Part shown: positions 54,297 through 63,058 of the stretch, one piece after another
Position numbering within the stretch: position 1 is the stretch's first letter
How the letters are laid out: each line of letters begins with the position of its first letter
Origin: Nitrosovibrio tenuis
Lineage (GTDB): Bacteria; Pseudomonadota; Gammaproteobacteria; Burkholderiales; Nitrosomonadaceae
Length of the DNA: 64,000 nt
Direction: 5' to 3'
Assembly: GCF_900109785.1 (NCBI RefSeq)
Contig: NZ_FOBH01000001.1
Coordinates: 372,001 to 436,000, forward strand
Notes under the pieces: generated by a model
Seen by the model: the letters and a program-made list of their open reading frames with translations, nothing else
What the model was told of the DNA's origin: nothing
Databases searched by the model: none
Translations under genes and position numbers: made by a program

Positions 54297-54451
54297 AGGC
54301 ATCTTCAATAGCCTGGCCGTTTGGCTGGAACCTCGGCTATTTTTACCATTCCAAGGGACGCCGTGTTGCCCCCAGACGCGAATTTGAGCTTCCAGCCAGG
54401 ATTGTGAAGAAAATTGGCACTCACCCGGTGTAACGCAGCCACCTCAACAAA

Positions 54452-54504
54452 ATAGTTGACCGCAATAGAGGGGCTTTATATACTTGACCAGCATTGTCGG
54501 GTAT
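54452..54504 (+). promoter_or_regulatory. iscR promoter with two IscR-type sites
   Basis: -35 TTGACC (54456-54461) and -10 TATACT (54479-54484) with a 17-base spacer. A 25-base element at 54480-54504, starting ATACTTGAC and ending GTCGGGTAT, agrees at 21 of 25 positions with the type-1 IscR consensus and covers the -10 and start. A weaker copy at 54452-54476, starting ATAGTTGAC, covers the -35. The right half-site TTGTCGGGTATTA is repeated at 54511-54523. This layout predicts repression of iscR by [2Fe-2S]-IscR. Confidence 0.72.
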
Positions 54505-54578
54505 TAGGGGTTGTCGGGTATTAACAGCCGATAATTTTCAGAAAGTATTTTAAAGTATGAATTCTATTGGAGCAAAAA

Positions 54579-55049
54579 ATGCGATTGACGACTAAAGGGC
54601 GTTTTGCGGTAACCGCAATGATTGATCTTGCCTTGCACAGCACCGAGGGGCCTGTTACGTTAGCGGACATTAGCGAGCGTCAGAAAATTTCCTTGTCTTA
54701 TCTGGAGCAATTGTTTGGGAAATTGCGGCGCAATAAACTGGTGGGCAGCGTGCGCGGTCCGGGCGGCGGCTACTGCCTGACCAAATCAATGAGCGAAGTA
54801 TCAGTAGTTGATATCATTCTTGCGGTGGATGAACCCATCGATGCAACGCAGTGCGGCGGTAAGGAAAATTGCCATAATGATCAGCGGTGTATGACGCATG
54901 ACTTATGGGCCAACCTGAATGCCCGAATACGTGATTACCTGGCGTTGGTTACGCTGGAGCAACTGGTGGTGAGCCCCAAGGTGAAGGATATTGCGGTACT
55001 GCAGGATATGCGGGCGTGCAAGCAGCCGCAGGAAGCAGCCCTGGTATGA
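54579..55049 (+). CDS. iscR: Iron-sulfur cluster regulator IscR
   Basis: Rrf2-family repressor sensing Fe-S supply. 156 aa from ATG at 54579 (GGAG upstream). The winged-helix start [19 protein letters not shown] is typical. The [2Fe-2S] ligands Cys92, Cys98, Cys104 and His107 sit at exactly the E. coli positions, so this is an IscR and not a cluster-less Rrf2 relative. Operator-like sites lie in its own promoter. A cysteine desulfurase gene follows; iscU and hscBA do not. Confidence 0.95.
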   Translation: MRLTTKGRFAVTAMIDLALHSTEGPVTLADISERQKISLSYLEQLFGKLRRNKLVGSVRGPGGGYCLTKSMSEVSVVDIILAVDEPIDATQCGGKENCHNDQRCMTHDLWANLNARIRDYLALVTLEQLVVSPKVKDIAVLQDMRACKQPQEAALV

Positions 55050-55128
55050 CCAATCGGCAACGCCCGGAATCGGAACCGGATCAATTTCAATCCGGACACC
55101 GCGCCGATCGGTAGGCACAGGGCGACGA

Positions 55129-56301
55129 ATGACCTACACATATTTCGACCATAACGCTACAACACCGGTGGATGATGCGGTGTTCGAGGCAATGCTGCCT
55201 TATTTCAAGAAGGAATTCGGTAATGCTTCCAGCCGTCATGTGCTGGGCATGGCCGCCCGCAGGGCAGTGAACGAAGCGCGCGAGCAGGTTGCAGGCGCGG
55301 TCGGGGTGCAACCATCGCAGGTGATTTTCACCAGTGGCGGATCAGAGGCGAATAATCTGTTTATCCAGGGCGCCGCAGGCTATCTGAAACCGGGAAGAAT
55401 TATCGTGAGTTCGGTTGAACATCCGTGTGTCATGCGGACAGCCCAGGAGCTCGCGCGAAACGCATATGCAAAGTGGAACCTGCGTCGGTTGGCTGTGGAT
55501 GGCCTGGGGCGGGTTGATCTCGCCGATGTGGACAGCGCAATGCTGGAACAGCAGCCTGGTCAACGCCAGTCCGCGCTTGTGTCGGCAATGCTCGCGAATA
55601 ACGAAACCGGCGTCATCCAGGATGTTGGGGCAATCGCGGAGAAAGCGCGGGCGTGCGGCGCATGGGTGCATACCGATGCGGTGCAGGCTTTCGGGAAAAT
55701 TCCTGTGGATTTTGCTTCGCTCAAGGTCCATGCCATAACATTGTCAGCCCATAAGATTTATGGACCCAAGGGCGCCGCGGCCTTGATCATGGATAAGCGG
55801 ATGTCGCTCAAACCGCTCATTTATGGAGGAGGCCATGAGAACGGGCTGCGCTCGGGTACTGAAAACGTCCCCGCGATCGTGGGGTTTGGTGTTGCCTGCG
55901 GGTTAGCCAAAACGCGGGTGGCGGAAAGCGGTGCACGCCTTTTGGCAATGCGCGAGCGGTTGGAGCAGGGGCTGATCGGAATGGGGGCCGTTATTTTCGG
56001 ACGCGGGGCCCCGCGTTTGCCCAATACGTGCTATTTTGCGTTGCCTGGTATCGAAGGGGACACCTTGGTGGTTCGGCTAGACAAGGCGGGTTTTGCAGTA
56101 GCAAGCGGCGCCGCATGTTCCAGCGTGAACCCCGGCCGGAGTCATGTGTTGGAAGCTATGGGCGTGGACCCGATGCTGACCCGTTGCGCGGTGCGCATAA
56201 GCCTGGGCAGCAGTAACTCGATGGCACAAGTGGAAAAGTTTCTCAAAGCTTTAGGCAAGGTAACTGAAGAATTGAGGCGAATGAGCATGATGACAGTCTG
56301 A
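55129..56301 (+). CDS. Cysteine desulfurase (IscS/NifS family)
   Basis: PLP enzyme that takes sulfur from cysteine for Fe-S clusters and thio-cofactors. 390 aa from ATG at 55129. Substrate/PLP residues include His98 (SSVEHPCV) and the Schiff-base Lys209 (LSAHKIYGPKG). The likely catalytic Cys330 is in the loop SGAACSS. The chain is group I (IscS/NifS-like) but is not obviously the housekeeping IscS: it is somewhat short and lacks the usual C-terminal IscU-binding tail. The downstream gene is mlaA, with no scaffold protein, so the partner must be encoded elsewhere. Confidence 0.88.
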   Translation: MTYTYFDHNATTPVDDAVFEAMLPYFKKEFGNASSRHVLGMAARRAVNEAREQVAGAVGVQPSQVIFTSGGSEANNLFIQGAAGYLKPGRIIVSSVEHPCVMRTAQELARNAYAKWNLRRLAVDGLGRVDLADVDSAMLEQQPGQRQSALVSAMLANNETGVIQDVGAIAEKARACGAWVHTDAVQAFGKIPVDFASLKVHAITLSAHKIYGPKGAAALIMDKRMSLKPLIYGGGHENGLRSGTENVPAIVGFGVACGLAKTRVAESGARLLAMRERLEQGLIGMGAVIFGRGAPRLPNTCYFALPGIEGDTLVVRLDKAGFAVASGAACSSVNPGRSHVLEAMGVDPMLTRCAVRISLGSSNSMAQVEKFLKALGKVTEELRRMSMMTV

Positions 56302-56329
56302 AGCTCGTCAGTATTCGAATGGAGAAAAG

Positions 56330-57175
56330 ATGGATTTGAGCTTGGCCAATTGCATTACACCATTTCATCAATCGGTGAGACTCAGCCATTCGAGGCTCTT
56401 GCTTTTGATAGCGAGTATTGTGCTGCTTTCGGGCTGCGCTACCATGCGCCCGCACAACCTGGAGGATGCTTCATCCGACCAGATCGACCCCTATGAAAAA
56501 GTCAACCGAAAATCCTACGCGCTCACCGATTTCGTTGACCGTAAGGTACTGGAACCGGTTGCCGATTTTTATATCGACTATGTCCCAACAAGAGTTCAGC
56601 GCTCCGTTAGCAATTTTTACGATAATCTTGCCTATCCAAATGTTGTTTTAAACGTCTTTTTGCAGGGTAAAGTGCGCCAGGGATTCCAAGATAGCCTGCG
56701 TTTTATCGTCAACTCGTCCTTAGGGGTAGGTGGACTCTTCGATGTGGCCTCACCCATGGGCCTGACGCAACATTATGAAGATTTTGGGCAAACGCTGGGC
56801 GTATGGGGTGTTAACGCAAGAACTTATCTGTTTATCCCTTTCCTCGGACCTAGCAGTGATCGCGATTTCCCGGGAATTCCTGTGCGATTCTTGACTCATC
56901 CGTTGTTTTACGCAGGCCTCTTTGCCGTGGGTGCGCCCGTCACGGTACCCCTTTCCTTTCTTGACGCTATTGACACACGGGCGAGGCTATCCGGTCCCAT
57001 GAAGCTTCGCGACGAAGCTGCGCTGGAGCCTTATCTTTTTGTGCGTGACGCTTATTTACAGCAGCGCAAGCATTTAATATACGACGGAAATCCACCGCCT
57101 GAAGCGTACGAGGATCTAACGGAAGAGGAGTCGGGGAAAGAGAAACCGCAGAAAGAGAAACCGCCGGTCAAGTAA
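56330..57175 (+). CDS. mlaA: Outer-membrane lipid-asymmetry lipoprotein MlaA (VacJ)
   Basis: Lipoprotein that removes misplaced phospholipids from the outer leaflet. 281 aa. The lipobox is LSGC with Cys36. The family core begins DPYEKVNRKSYALTDFVD and includes RVQRSVSNFYDNL, FIVNSSLGVGGLFD and FGQTLGVWGV. The C-terminus is charged (Glu/Lys/Pro). The Mla transporter genes mlaBCDEF are not next to it. It begins 28 bases after the desulfurase stop and may share its transcript. Confidence 0.92.
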   Translation: MDLSLANCITPFHQSVRLSHSRLLLLIASIVLLSGCATMRPHNLEDASSDQIDPYEKVNRKSYALTDFVDRKVLEPVADFYIDYVPTRVQRSVSNFYDNLAYPNVVLNVFLQGKVRQGFQDSLRFIVNSSLGVGGLFDVASPMGLTQHYEDFGQTLGVWGVNARTYLFIPFLGPSSDRDFPGIPVRFLTHPLFYAGLFAVGAPVTVPLSFLDAIDTRARLSGPMKLRDEAALEPYLFVRDAYLQQRKHLIYDGNPPPEAYEDLTEEESGKEKPQKEKPPVK

Positions 57176-57309
57176 TCGTACTTTCCAGCAGAGAACTGGT
57201 TGATTTCGGCCGATGCATTGCCTGTCCATGGCATCCGTTGGCGTCCGTTTATCATTACCTCTGTCATGAGCTTCTTTCCCGGAAAATCCCAGGCTGAAGG
57301 AAACCAAAT

Positions 57310-57714
57310 ATGAATGGACCCGACTCACGAGTTGTGTCGGTTGTGCCTCGAGCAGGCCTCGTCCGTCTTACGCACATCATCTATTTACTGCACGGCTTCA
57401 GCGCACTGATGGGAATTCTGGGGTCGGCGCTTATCATAACGACATTCCTTACCGGCTGGCCTTCTATCATCGCGGTGATTATCAACTATATCAAACGCAG
57501 CGACGTTCGCGGCACTTATCTCGATTCTCATTTTAGTTGGCAAATACGCACATTCTGGTATGCATTGCTTTGGCTGGTCATTGCAGCCATTCTGTTCGCT
57601 ACCGTTATTGGCATTATGCTTGCGTATATCCTCGCGGTGGGCGCAGGCTTATGGGTCGTTTATCGTATCATACGCGGCTGGGTTGCCCTCAACGAGGGCA
57701 GGCCCGTGCCTTAG
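57310..57714 (+). CDS. DUF4870-like small membrane protein
   Basis: A 134-residue protein with three predicted transmembrane helices (FSALMGILGSALIITTFLT, FWYALLWLVIAAILFATVIG, MLAYILAVGAGLWVVYRII). The pattern, with SYLDSHF-like TYLDSHFSWQIRTFWY between helices and IRGWVALNEG at the end, fits the DUF4870-type family seen in Neisseria and other betaproteobacteria. Its function is not known. It follows mlaA by 135 bases. Confidence 0.72.
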   Translation: MNGPDSRVVSVVPRAGLVRLTHIIYLLHGFSALMGILGSALIITTFLTGWPSIIAVIINYIKRSDVRGTYLDSHFSWQIRTFWYALLWLVIAAILFATVIGIMLAYILAVGAGLWVVYRIIRGWVALNEGRPVP

Positions 57715-58338
57715 AATCCGCGATATTCGGCCACCGAGGCCATGACGAATTTGTTCGCGGCCTTAAAGCCGTGAACGTAGTTCGATTCCACCCGTCCACG
57801 CCAGGGCGGGCTCCATTGCTCAGTCAATAGCCGCGCTCGGTCAAAAGCCGCGGTTTCACGCCCCCGGATCGAAAAATTATCAAGTTAGAATTGGGAGCCT
57901 CGGGCTTACGCTCGATATCACCATCTCGAGCTCGCACATAGGTAATACATTCGATACATGTAATACCCTTCCATACCAGCCGCCACCCGATCGCTGATTG
58001 CGATGGGTGAGGATGACGCACACACATTCATTCCCGCGGCTGTGTCACATCACCCTTATATCTATAAGTGTCCAACCGGACCGATGGTTTAGCAAGTGCC
58101 TGAAGTTCTTGTTGTATGTTGGCCTCTCGATCTCGATTCATACTTGTGCGTGATTATTGGTCACTCAGCTGGAGCTGAGCCGTCTTCCCGGATTTCTTTC
58201 CTGCTGCTCAAAACACAAGGTGTTATGTGGGGTGGCGCACAGATTCAATCAGACGCGATATTCAAAACTCATCTTCTCGGTCGGAAAAAACCGATTGAGG
58301 CCAGTATCCGAGGAAATTAATAAAAAAGAGGGTTGGTT
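57715..58338. other. Long intergenic region before the Pel locus
   Basis: About 620 bases without a convincing gene. Visible: a direct repeat GTAATAC (57942-57948 and 57960-57966, 18 bases apart) with ACAT-type dyads between, a perfect hairpin CTCAGC-TGGA-GCTGAG (58164-58179) without a U-run, and an AAAAAA loop closed by TCGG/CCGA (58281-58294). Base composition turns AT-rich toward the right. The pel promoter should be here; none was recognised. A 74-codon frame at 58096-58320 was judged non-coding. Confidence 0.5.
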
Positions 58339-58920
58339 ATGTTAATAAGTAATGAAAAAATCCTGCTACATGTTCATATAAAGCCTAGATTTTCCCCTAG
58401 ATTTTTCCTCTTTTTCATCCTGCTTAATTGGTTAACGGCCTGTTCGGTAATTGACGTACAGAAAGGCTCTTCATTTTCCTCTTCTGGACGTTGGATGATC
58501 CTGCCTTTTCAAAATTATTCACAGACTCCGCGGGCAGGTGAACAAGTGGAAGAAATGCTGGCCACACTGTTCAGAATTCGGGGGATTTCAAATATAGAAA
58601 TGTACCAACAGCAAGACGAAGACAAGAGTGGATTGCTTGAATTCGACGACCGCAAGCGTCAGGAAAAGGCCTTGTTATTCGCTCTTAAGGATAAGGTTTC
58701 TTATGCAGTGACTGGAAGCGTTGATGAATGGCAGTACAAGCTCGGCGTTGGTAGTGAACCGGCTGTTGGCTTGACAATTCGAGTTATAGAGATTTCCTCT
58801 GGCAAAGTTGTTTGGTCCGCAAGGGGAGCGCGATCTGGCTGGAGTACAGGATCGCTGAGTGGTACAGCACAAAAATTGCTTGGTGAGTTGATTTCAAGCG
58901 TTGAAATCACCGAATCGTGA
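58339..58920 (+). CDS. pelC: Pel polysaccharide export lipoprotein PelC
   Basis: Outer-membrane lipoprotein that in Pseudomonas forms a ring guiding Pel polysaccharide through the PelB porin. 193 aa. ATG at 58339 follows AGAGGG; a TTG two codons earlier is not needed. The lipobox is LTAC with Cys35. Conserved PelC stretches are YAVTGSVDEWQYKLGVGSEP, VVWSARGARSGWS and LSGTAQKLLGEL. It is the first gene of the visible pel set; pelA and pelB do not precede it. pelD starts 25 bases later. Confidence 0.9.
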   Translation: MLISNEKILLHVHIKPRFSPRFFLFFILLNWLTACSVIDVQKGSSFSSSGRWMILPFQNYSQTPRAGEQVEEMLATLFRIRGISNIEMYQQQDEDKSGLLEFDDRKRQEKALLFALKDKVSYAVTGSVDEWQYKLGVGSEPAVGLTIRVIEISSGKVVWSARGARSGWSTGSLSGTAQKLLGELISSVEITES

Positions 58921-58945
58921 TTTCTGTTAACAGTTGAAAAAGTCA

Positions 58946-60283
58946 ATGTTATTGGAGAAGGTACTAAAAACCAGGTGGATAGAGCCACTTGTTATCACAT
59001 TATTACTTCCAATAATTGGGTATGTTATTGATGCATCTGATCCTTTTTTCATAAATTATCATTTTCCCTGGCTGATTATTGCTCCTTTATTAACTAGTCT
59101 TCGATATGGGTTTGTGTGGGGGATAACTTCGGCTGCATTGCTTATAAGCATGATCGCCTGTGTTATTTACCTGGGGGGGCCTCAAGTCTCTTTTTTTCCC
59201 GAAGAAATGATAATCGGTTTGCTGCTACTCACAGTTATTTCGGCTGAGTTTTATGAATCGTGGGCTCGTAAGATAAACATGCTGGATTACAAATATACCC
59301 ATCTTAAGGTAAGAATGGATAAGTTTGCCCGCTCATACCACCTTATCAAAGCCTCGCACTATCAGTTGGAACAGCATTTGGCAAGTCAGGCAAAAAGCCT
59401 GCGTTTATCCTTGCTTGATCTGAAGGAGAAAGTTTTAACTTTAGAACAACATAAAGGTGAACCACTAGCTGGTATTGGGGAGAATATTCTTAAAATTCTA
59501 GGCAGCTATATGAATGTGCAGATGGCGGGGATTTACGCGGTCAATGAACAACGGGAAATTGGGCCTAAGCCTGTGGCGTCGTTAGGACAGCCTTGTACTT
59601 TGTTCGCCTCAGACCCTGTAATAGAAGAAGCCCTGCGCACCGGACATGTTGCGAGTATCGAAACCGAAAAAAATGGTGCAATGGCTGTTGTTGGCGTACT
59701 AGTCGCCATCCCTCTGGTAGATGTTTATCACAAAATCTGGGGGATGATTGTCGTGAATGAGATGCCATTGTTTGCATTGCAGGAAAGTACCATGGATTTT
59801 CTGGCCGTTTTGGGCGGAAAAGTTGGTGATCTTATCAAGCGGCGCGCAGAGTCCTGTTGTAATGACACTGATGGTAAAAAAGTGTTTGAAAGCAGGCTGC
59901 GCCGAATTCTAGGGGAGATTAAAAACTTAAAGACTTCTGCTGTGACGATTGCAACAATTATCAGCTCTGAAGAGCTGCAGAGGAAATTTCTTGCTAAATT
60001 TCAGGCCGAGTTGCGGGGAGGGGACGAAATTCTTATCGTTAAAGATAGCTGGGATCGCCAGGTCTTTTTGATGTTACTACCCCATACGGATGAAAATGGC
60101 GCAAATGAATTTCTAAATCGCATTGAATTATCGAAATCATCGGCTGAAACGGTTTGTCATGGATTGAATAGGATGGCCTTTAGCTTTCATGAGGGCAATA
60201 TTAGAGTTTGTATATGGACTTTAAGTAACAAAACTTCGCGAGAAAAAGTTTTACTGGAAATAGATGAGTTTTACCAGAATTAG
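58946..60283 (+). CDS. pelD: Cyclic-di-GMP receptor PelD
   Basis: Inner-membrane protein that activates Pel secretion when it binds c-di-GMP. 445 aa from ATG 58946 (TTG 58934 is an alternative). Four N-terminal transmembrane helices (~15-105), a coiled-coil helix, a GAF domain (~170-300) and a degenerate GGDEF domain. The inhibitory-site motif RGGD at 357-360 and Arg392, 32 residues after that Asp, match R367/D370/R402 of P. aeruginosa PelD in spacing. The active-site GGDEF itself is lost, so it is a receptor and not a cyclase. Confidence 0.93.
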   Translation: MLLEKVLKTRWIEPLVITLLLPIIGYVIDASDPFFINYHFPWLIIAPLLTSLRYGFVWGITSAALLISMIACVIYLGGPQVSFFPEEMIIGLLLLTVISAEFYESWARKINMLDYKYTHLKVRMDKFARSYHLIKASHYQLEQHLASQAKSLRLSLLDLKEKVLTLEQHKGEPLAGIGENILKILGSYMNVQMAGIYAVNEQREIGPKPVASLGQPCTLFASDPVIEEALRTGHVASIETEKNGAMAVVGVLVAIPLVDVYHKIWGMIVVNEMPLFALQESTMDFLAVLGGKVGDLIKRRAESCCNDTDGKKVFESRLRRILGEIKNLKTSAVTIATIISSEELQRKFLAKFQAELRGGDEILIVKDSWDRQVFLMLLPHTDENGANEFLNRIELSKSSAETVCHGLNRMAFSFHEGNIRVCIWTLSNKTSREKVLLEIDEFYQN

Positions 60284-60294
60284 GAGGAATAAAA

Positions 60295-61314
60295 ATGCGC
60301 ATATTTCCAGTTCTGTATAAATTAAGTCTACTTACTCTTGCCCTGGGATTAGAAATACAGGGTGTACAGCTAATTTTCCATGAATCCCTATCCGAACAGA
60401 ACCTGATAACAGCCTTATTTTGCCATTTTATTGCAAGTGCTGTCGCCGCCTATATTTTCCCTAAATTCATTGTGCCTAATCACAATGAATCTAAGTTGAG
60501 TGTTTTTATTTTTTTCTTTGTGGTCATTTTTTATCTGCCTGTGCTGGGATTGATAGGGCTGATTTCAGCGATACCAGTTGTAGCAGGCCATTCTTCCTCC
60601 AAACCGGAAAGACCGAATTTTCTGATGAATATAAATAAAATTCGGGATCTTCCTTCCGAAACTACCGTTACGGGCGGTCAGCCTGTTAATTTGCATAGTC
60701 TGCATGATTTATACAGATCCAGAAATTCTGATAGACGGCTGCAAGCTGTGTACGCAACATTAAAGCTAAAGGATAGAGATGCAATTCCATTGTTGCGTAT
60801 GGCACTTGGCGATCCGGTTGATGATATCAGGTTACTTGCTTACGCTTTATTGGACCGCAAAGAGTACAGGCTGAGCAAGCGCATTGAGAAATCCAAGCAG
60901 GAACTTGAAAAAAAGGAAAACTCCGGAAAAAAACAATTGTATCGGCAGATCGCTAATGATTACTGGGAATTGGCGCATCTTGGTCTGGTTCAAGGAGAGG
61001 CGAAAAAACATGTTCTCGGCATGGCCTACAAATATATTGAACTGGGTCTTGGATATTCTCCCCAGGATTCGGGAATCCTGTTCCAGTACGCTCAAATTTT
61101 GCTGAGGTTGGGAAAATATCAACAGGCGTTTGAGCAATTCAAAAAGGCTGAAATTCTCGGAATCGAATATATAAGCTTGCTAACTTATTATGCCGAAATA
61201 GCCTTTTGTAGCCGCCATTATCACGAAGTGAAGCAATTAATGGCGGCGATAGAACTTCCCGCAGCCTATCCCCTGTTAACAACGGCAGCACGATTCTGGC
61301 GGAAAGAGATCTGA
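60295..61314 (+). CDS. pelE: Pel biosynthesis membrane protein PelE
   Basis: A 339-residue inner-membrane protein with two or three N-terminal transmembrane helices (LITALFCHFIASAVAAYIF, LSVFIFFFVVIFYLPVLGL) and cytosolic TPR-type helices (YKYIELGLGYSPQDSGILF, AQILLRLGKYQQAFEQFKK). PelE with PelD, PelF and PelG forms the synthase/transport complex. A strong ribosome site AGGAGG lies before the ATG. The stop overlaps the pelF start by one base (TGATG). Confidence 0.88.
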   Translation: MRIFPVLYKLSLLTLALGLEIQGVQLIFHESLSEQNLITALFCHFIASAVAAYIFPKFIVPNHNESKLSVFIFFFVVIFYLPVLGLIGLISAIPVVAGHSSSKPERPNFLMNINKIRDLPSETTVTGGQPVNLHSLHDLYRSRNSDRRLQAVYATLKLKDRDAIPLLRMALGDPVDDIRLLAYALLDRKEYRLSKRIEKSKQELEKKENSGKKQLYRQIANDYWELAHLGLVQGEAKKHVLGMAYKYIELGLGYSPQDSGILFQYAQILLRLGKYQQAFEQFKKAEILGIEYISLLTYYAEIAFCSRHYHEVKQLMAAIELPAAYPLLTTAARFWRKEI

Positions 61315-62822
61315 TGCAGCAGCAGAAATATGCCGATATCACACTCTTGTTAGAGGGCACCTATCCATTTATCAGGGGTGGGGTTTCCGGCTGGGTGCAC
61401 CAGATAATCGAAGGGCTGCCAAAGTATACGTTTTCCCTAATTTTTCTGGGATCCAGGAAGAGCGATTATGACGAACCAAAATATGTCTTGCCCGATAACG
61501 TCGTTCACCTGGAATGTCATTATTTATGGGAGCCTTTTTTCAAGTCAAAACCAAAGGCCTGTAAGGGTAATGATGAATATATTGTAGAGTCAGGCAAGCT
61601 TCATGAACGGTTCCGAAATCCGTGCTCAGGATTTGATGAGGCTGCCTTAAAGAAACTTTTGGTTTCATTAGGGCAGCCGTCTGGCTTCAGTGCGGAGGAA
61701 TTTTCGTTTAGCGATGCAGCGTGGCAGCATATCTGTGAGTATTACAATAAATATAACGCGGGGAATTCATTCATCCATTATCTGTGGGCAATTAAAGCTA
61801 CGCACATTCCATTGTTTTTACTTGCCAGTGTTGCCGATCGGTTTTCCATGGCGACTGGAGCATTCCATACCGTATCCACTGGCTTCGCGGGTTTTCTAGG
61901 GGTATTACTGCATTACAGAACCAATCGACCGCTTATTCTAACGGAACATGGTATTTACACTAAAGAAAGAAAAGTAGACCTGCAATCCCATTTCATTAAA
62001 GAGCATCGTGATTCGTTAAGTGATGCTCTGTATATGGGAATGCAATATCAGGAATTATTGTGGATAAGATATTTTGAATCGCTTGGCAGGCTTATTTATA
62101 CAGCCTCAAATCCGATCATAAGTCTTTATGAGAATAATAGAAGGCGTCAAATTGCCGATGGCGCAGATCGTGACCGAACACAAGTTATTCCCAACGGTAT
62201 GGAAATGGAGCGTTTTCTTCCTATCCGTGCGCAATGGCCAGGAAAAATCCCGCTCGTGATCGGGTTGCTCGGCAGGATAGTGCCGATAAAGGATATCAAG
62301 ACTTTTATCCGAGCTATGCGTACAGTTGTGATTCAACTCCCTGAAGCGGAAGGTTGGCTGATTGGTCCGGAAGATGAGGATAAGGGATATGTGGAGGAAT
62401 GTAAAAGTCTGATTCGGGAGCTGGGGCTGGAAGGAAAAGTACGTTTTCTGGGGTTCCAGAAAATTAGCGACGTGCTCCCTCGTCTGGGATTGCTGGTACT
62501 GACATCAATCAGTGAAGCCTTTCCATTGGTATTACTTGAAGCTTTCGCAAGCGGTCTGCCAGTCGTGACTACTGATGTGGGTGCCTGTCGGGAAATCGTC
62601 GAAGGTAACAGCGACGAGGACTGTGCTTTGGGATGTGCAGGGATTGTGACTCCCATAGCAGATCCGGAAGCAACTGCTACGGCTGTGATTACACTGCTGA
62701 CCGATGAAAATCGTTGGCATGCAGCAAAGAGAGCTGGTATTCAACGCGTTGAAACCTACTATACGCAGTCCAGAATGCTTGACAGCTACAAAAGCGTTTA
62801 TGACCAGGCGCTGACACAATGA
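61314..62822 (+). CDS. pelF: Pel glycosyltransferase PelF
   Basis: Cytosolic GT4-family (GT-B fold) glycosyltransferase that polymerises the Pel chain from UDP-GalNAc/GlcNAc. 502 aa, near the ~507 of P. aeruginosa. The opening LLLEGTYPFIRGGVSGWVHQ is typical of PelF. The C-terminal nucleotide-sugar domain has VIGLLGRIVPIKDIKTFI and the E-x7-E motif SEAFPLVLLE near residue 402-410. It is tightly coupled to pelE. The stop overlaps a 76-codon frame that precedes pelG. Confidence 0.95.
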   Translation: MQQQKYADITLLLEGTYPFIRGGVSGWVHQIIEGLPKYTFSLIFLGSRKSDYDEPKYVLPDNVVHLECHYLWEPFFKSKPKACKGNDEYIVESGKLHERFRNPCSGFDEAALKKLLVSLGQPSGFSAEEFSFSDAAWQHICEYYNKYNAGNSFIHYLWAIKATHIPLFLLASVADRFSMATGAFHTVSTGFAGFLGVLLHYRTNRPLILTEHGIYTKERKVDLQSHFIKEHRDSLSDALYMGMQYQELLWIRYFESLGRLIYTASNPIISLYENNRRRQIADGADRDRTQVIPNGMEMERFLPIRAQWPGKIPLVIGLLGRIVPIKDIKTFIRAMRTVVIQLPEAEGWLIGPEDEDKGYVEECKSLIRELGLEGKVRFLGFQKISDVLPRLGLLVLTSISEAFPLVLLEAFASGLPVVTTDVGACREIVEGNSDEDCALGCAGIVTPIADPEATATAVITLLTDENRWHAAKRAGIQRVETYYTQSRMLDSYKSVYDQALTQ

Positions 62823-63049
62823 GTCACTGTCGAGGGGTGTGTTACAACTCTGCATCAAGGGGCGATTATGTTCCGGGTACCCCATTTTACGCAGAACTGC
62901 ATCGATCAATTCTGACAGACGTGCACCCTTTCAATTTCTCCCTATCGTTTTCCGCGCTTTTGGCGGCCATGAAGACTCTGGCTGCCATGCGCTGGCGTAA
63001 CGCACTGCCTCGCGTTTTTTGCAGAGCCCTTATGCCCAAATTTGGATAG
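62819..63049 (+). CDS. Uncertain small ORF between pelF and pelG
   Basis: ATG at 62819 overlaps the pelF stop as ATGA, and the frame runs 76 codons to 10 bases before pelG. The product matches nothing I recognise. It has a mildly hydrophobic middle (FSLSFSALLAAMKTLAAM) and a basic end (WRNALPRVFCRALMPKFG). The position is ideal for translational coupling, but the content gives no proof of selection. In P. aeruginosa pelF and pelG are close together, so the segment may instead be an insertion or decayed remnant. Confidence 0.3.
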   Translation: MSHCRGVCYNSASRGDYVPGTPFYAELHRSILTDVHPFNFSLSFSALLAAMKTLAAMRWRNALPRVFCRALMPKFG

Positions 63050-63058
63050 CCCCACATA

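Noticed and set aside
58096-58320. 74-codon frame before pelC
   Set aside because: GTG start without ribosome site, unconvincing composition and no recognisable similarity.
57715-58338. Possible c-di-GMP riboswitch before the pel genes
   Set aside because: The conserved GEMM core sequences were not found; only unrelated hairpins are present.
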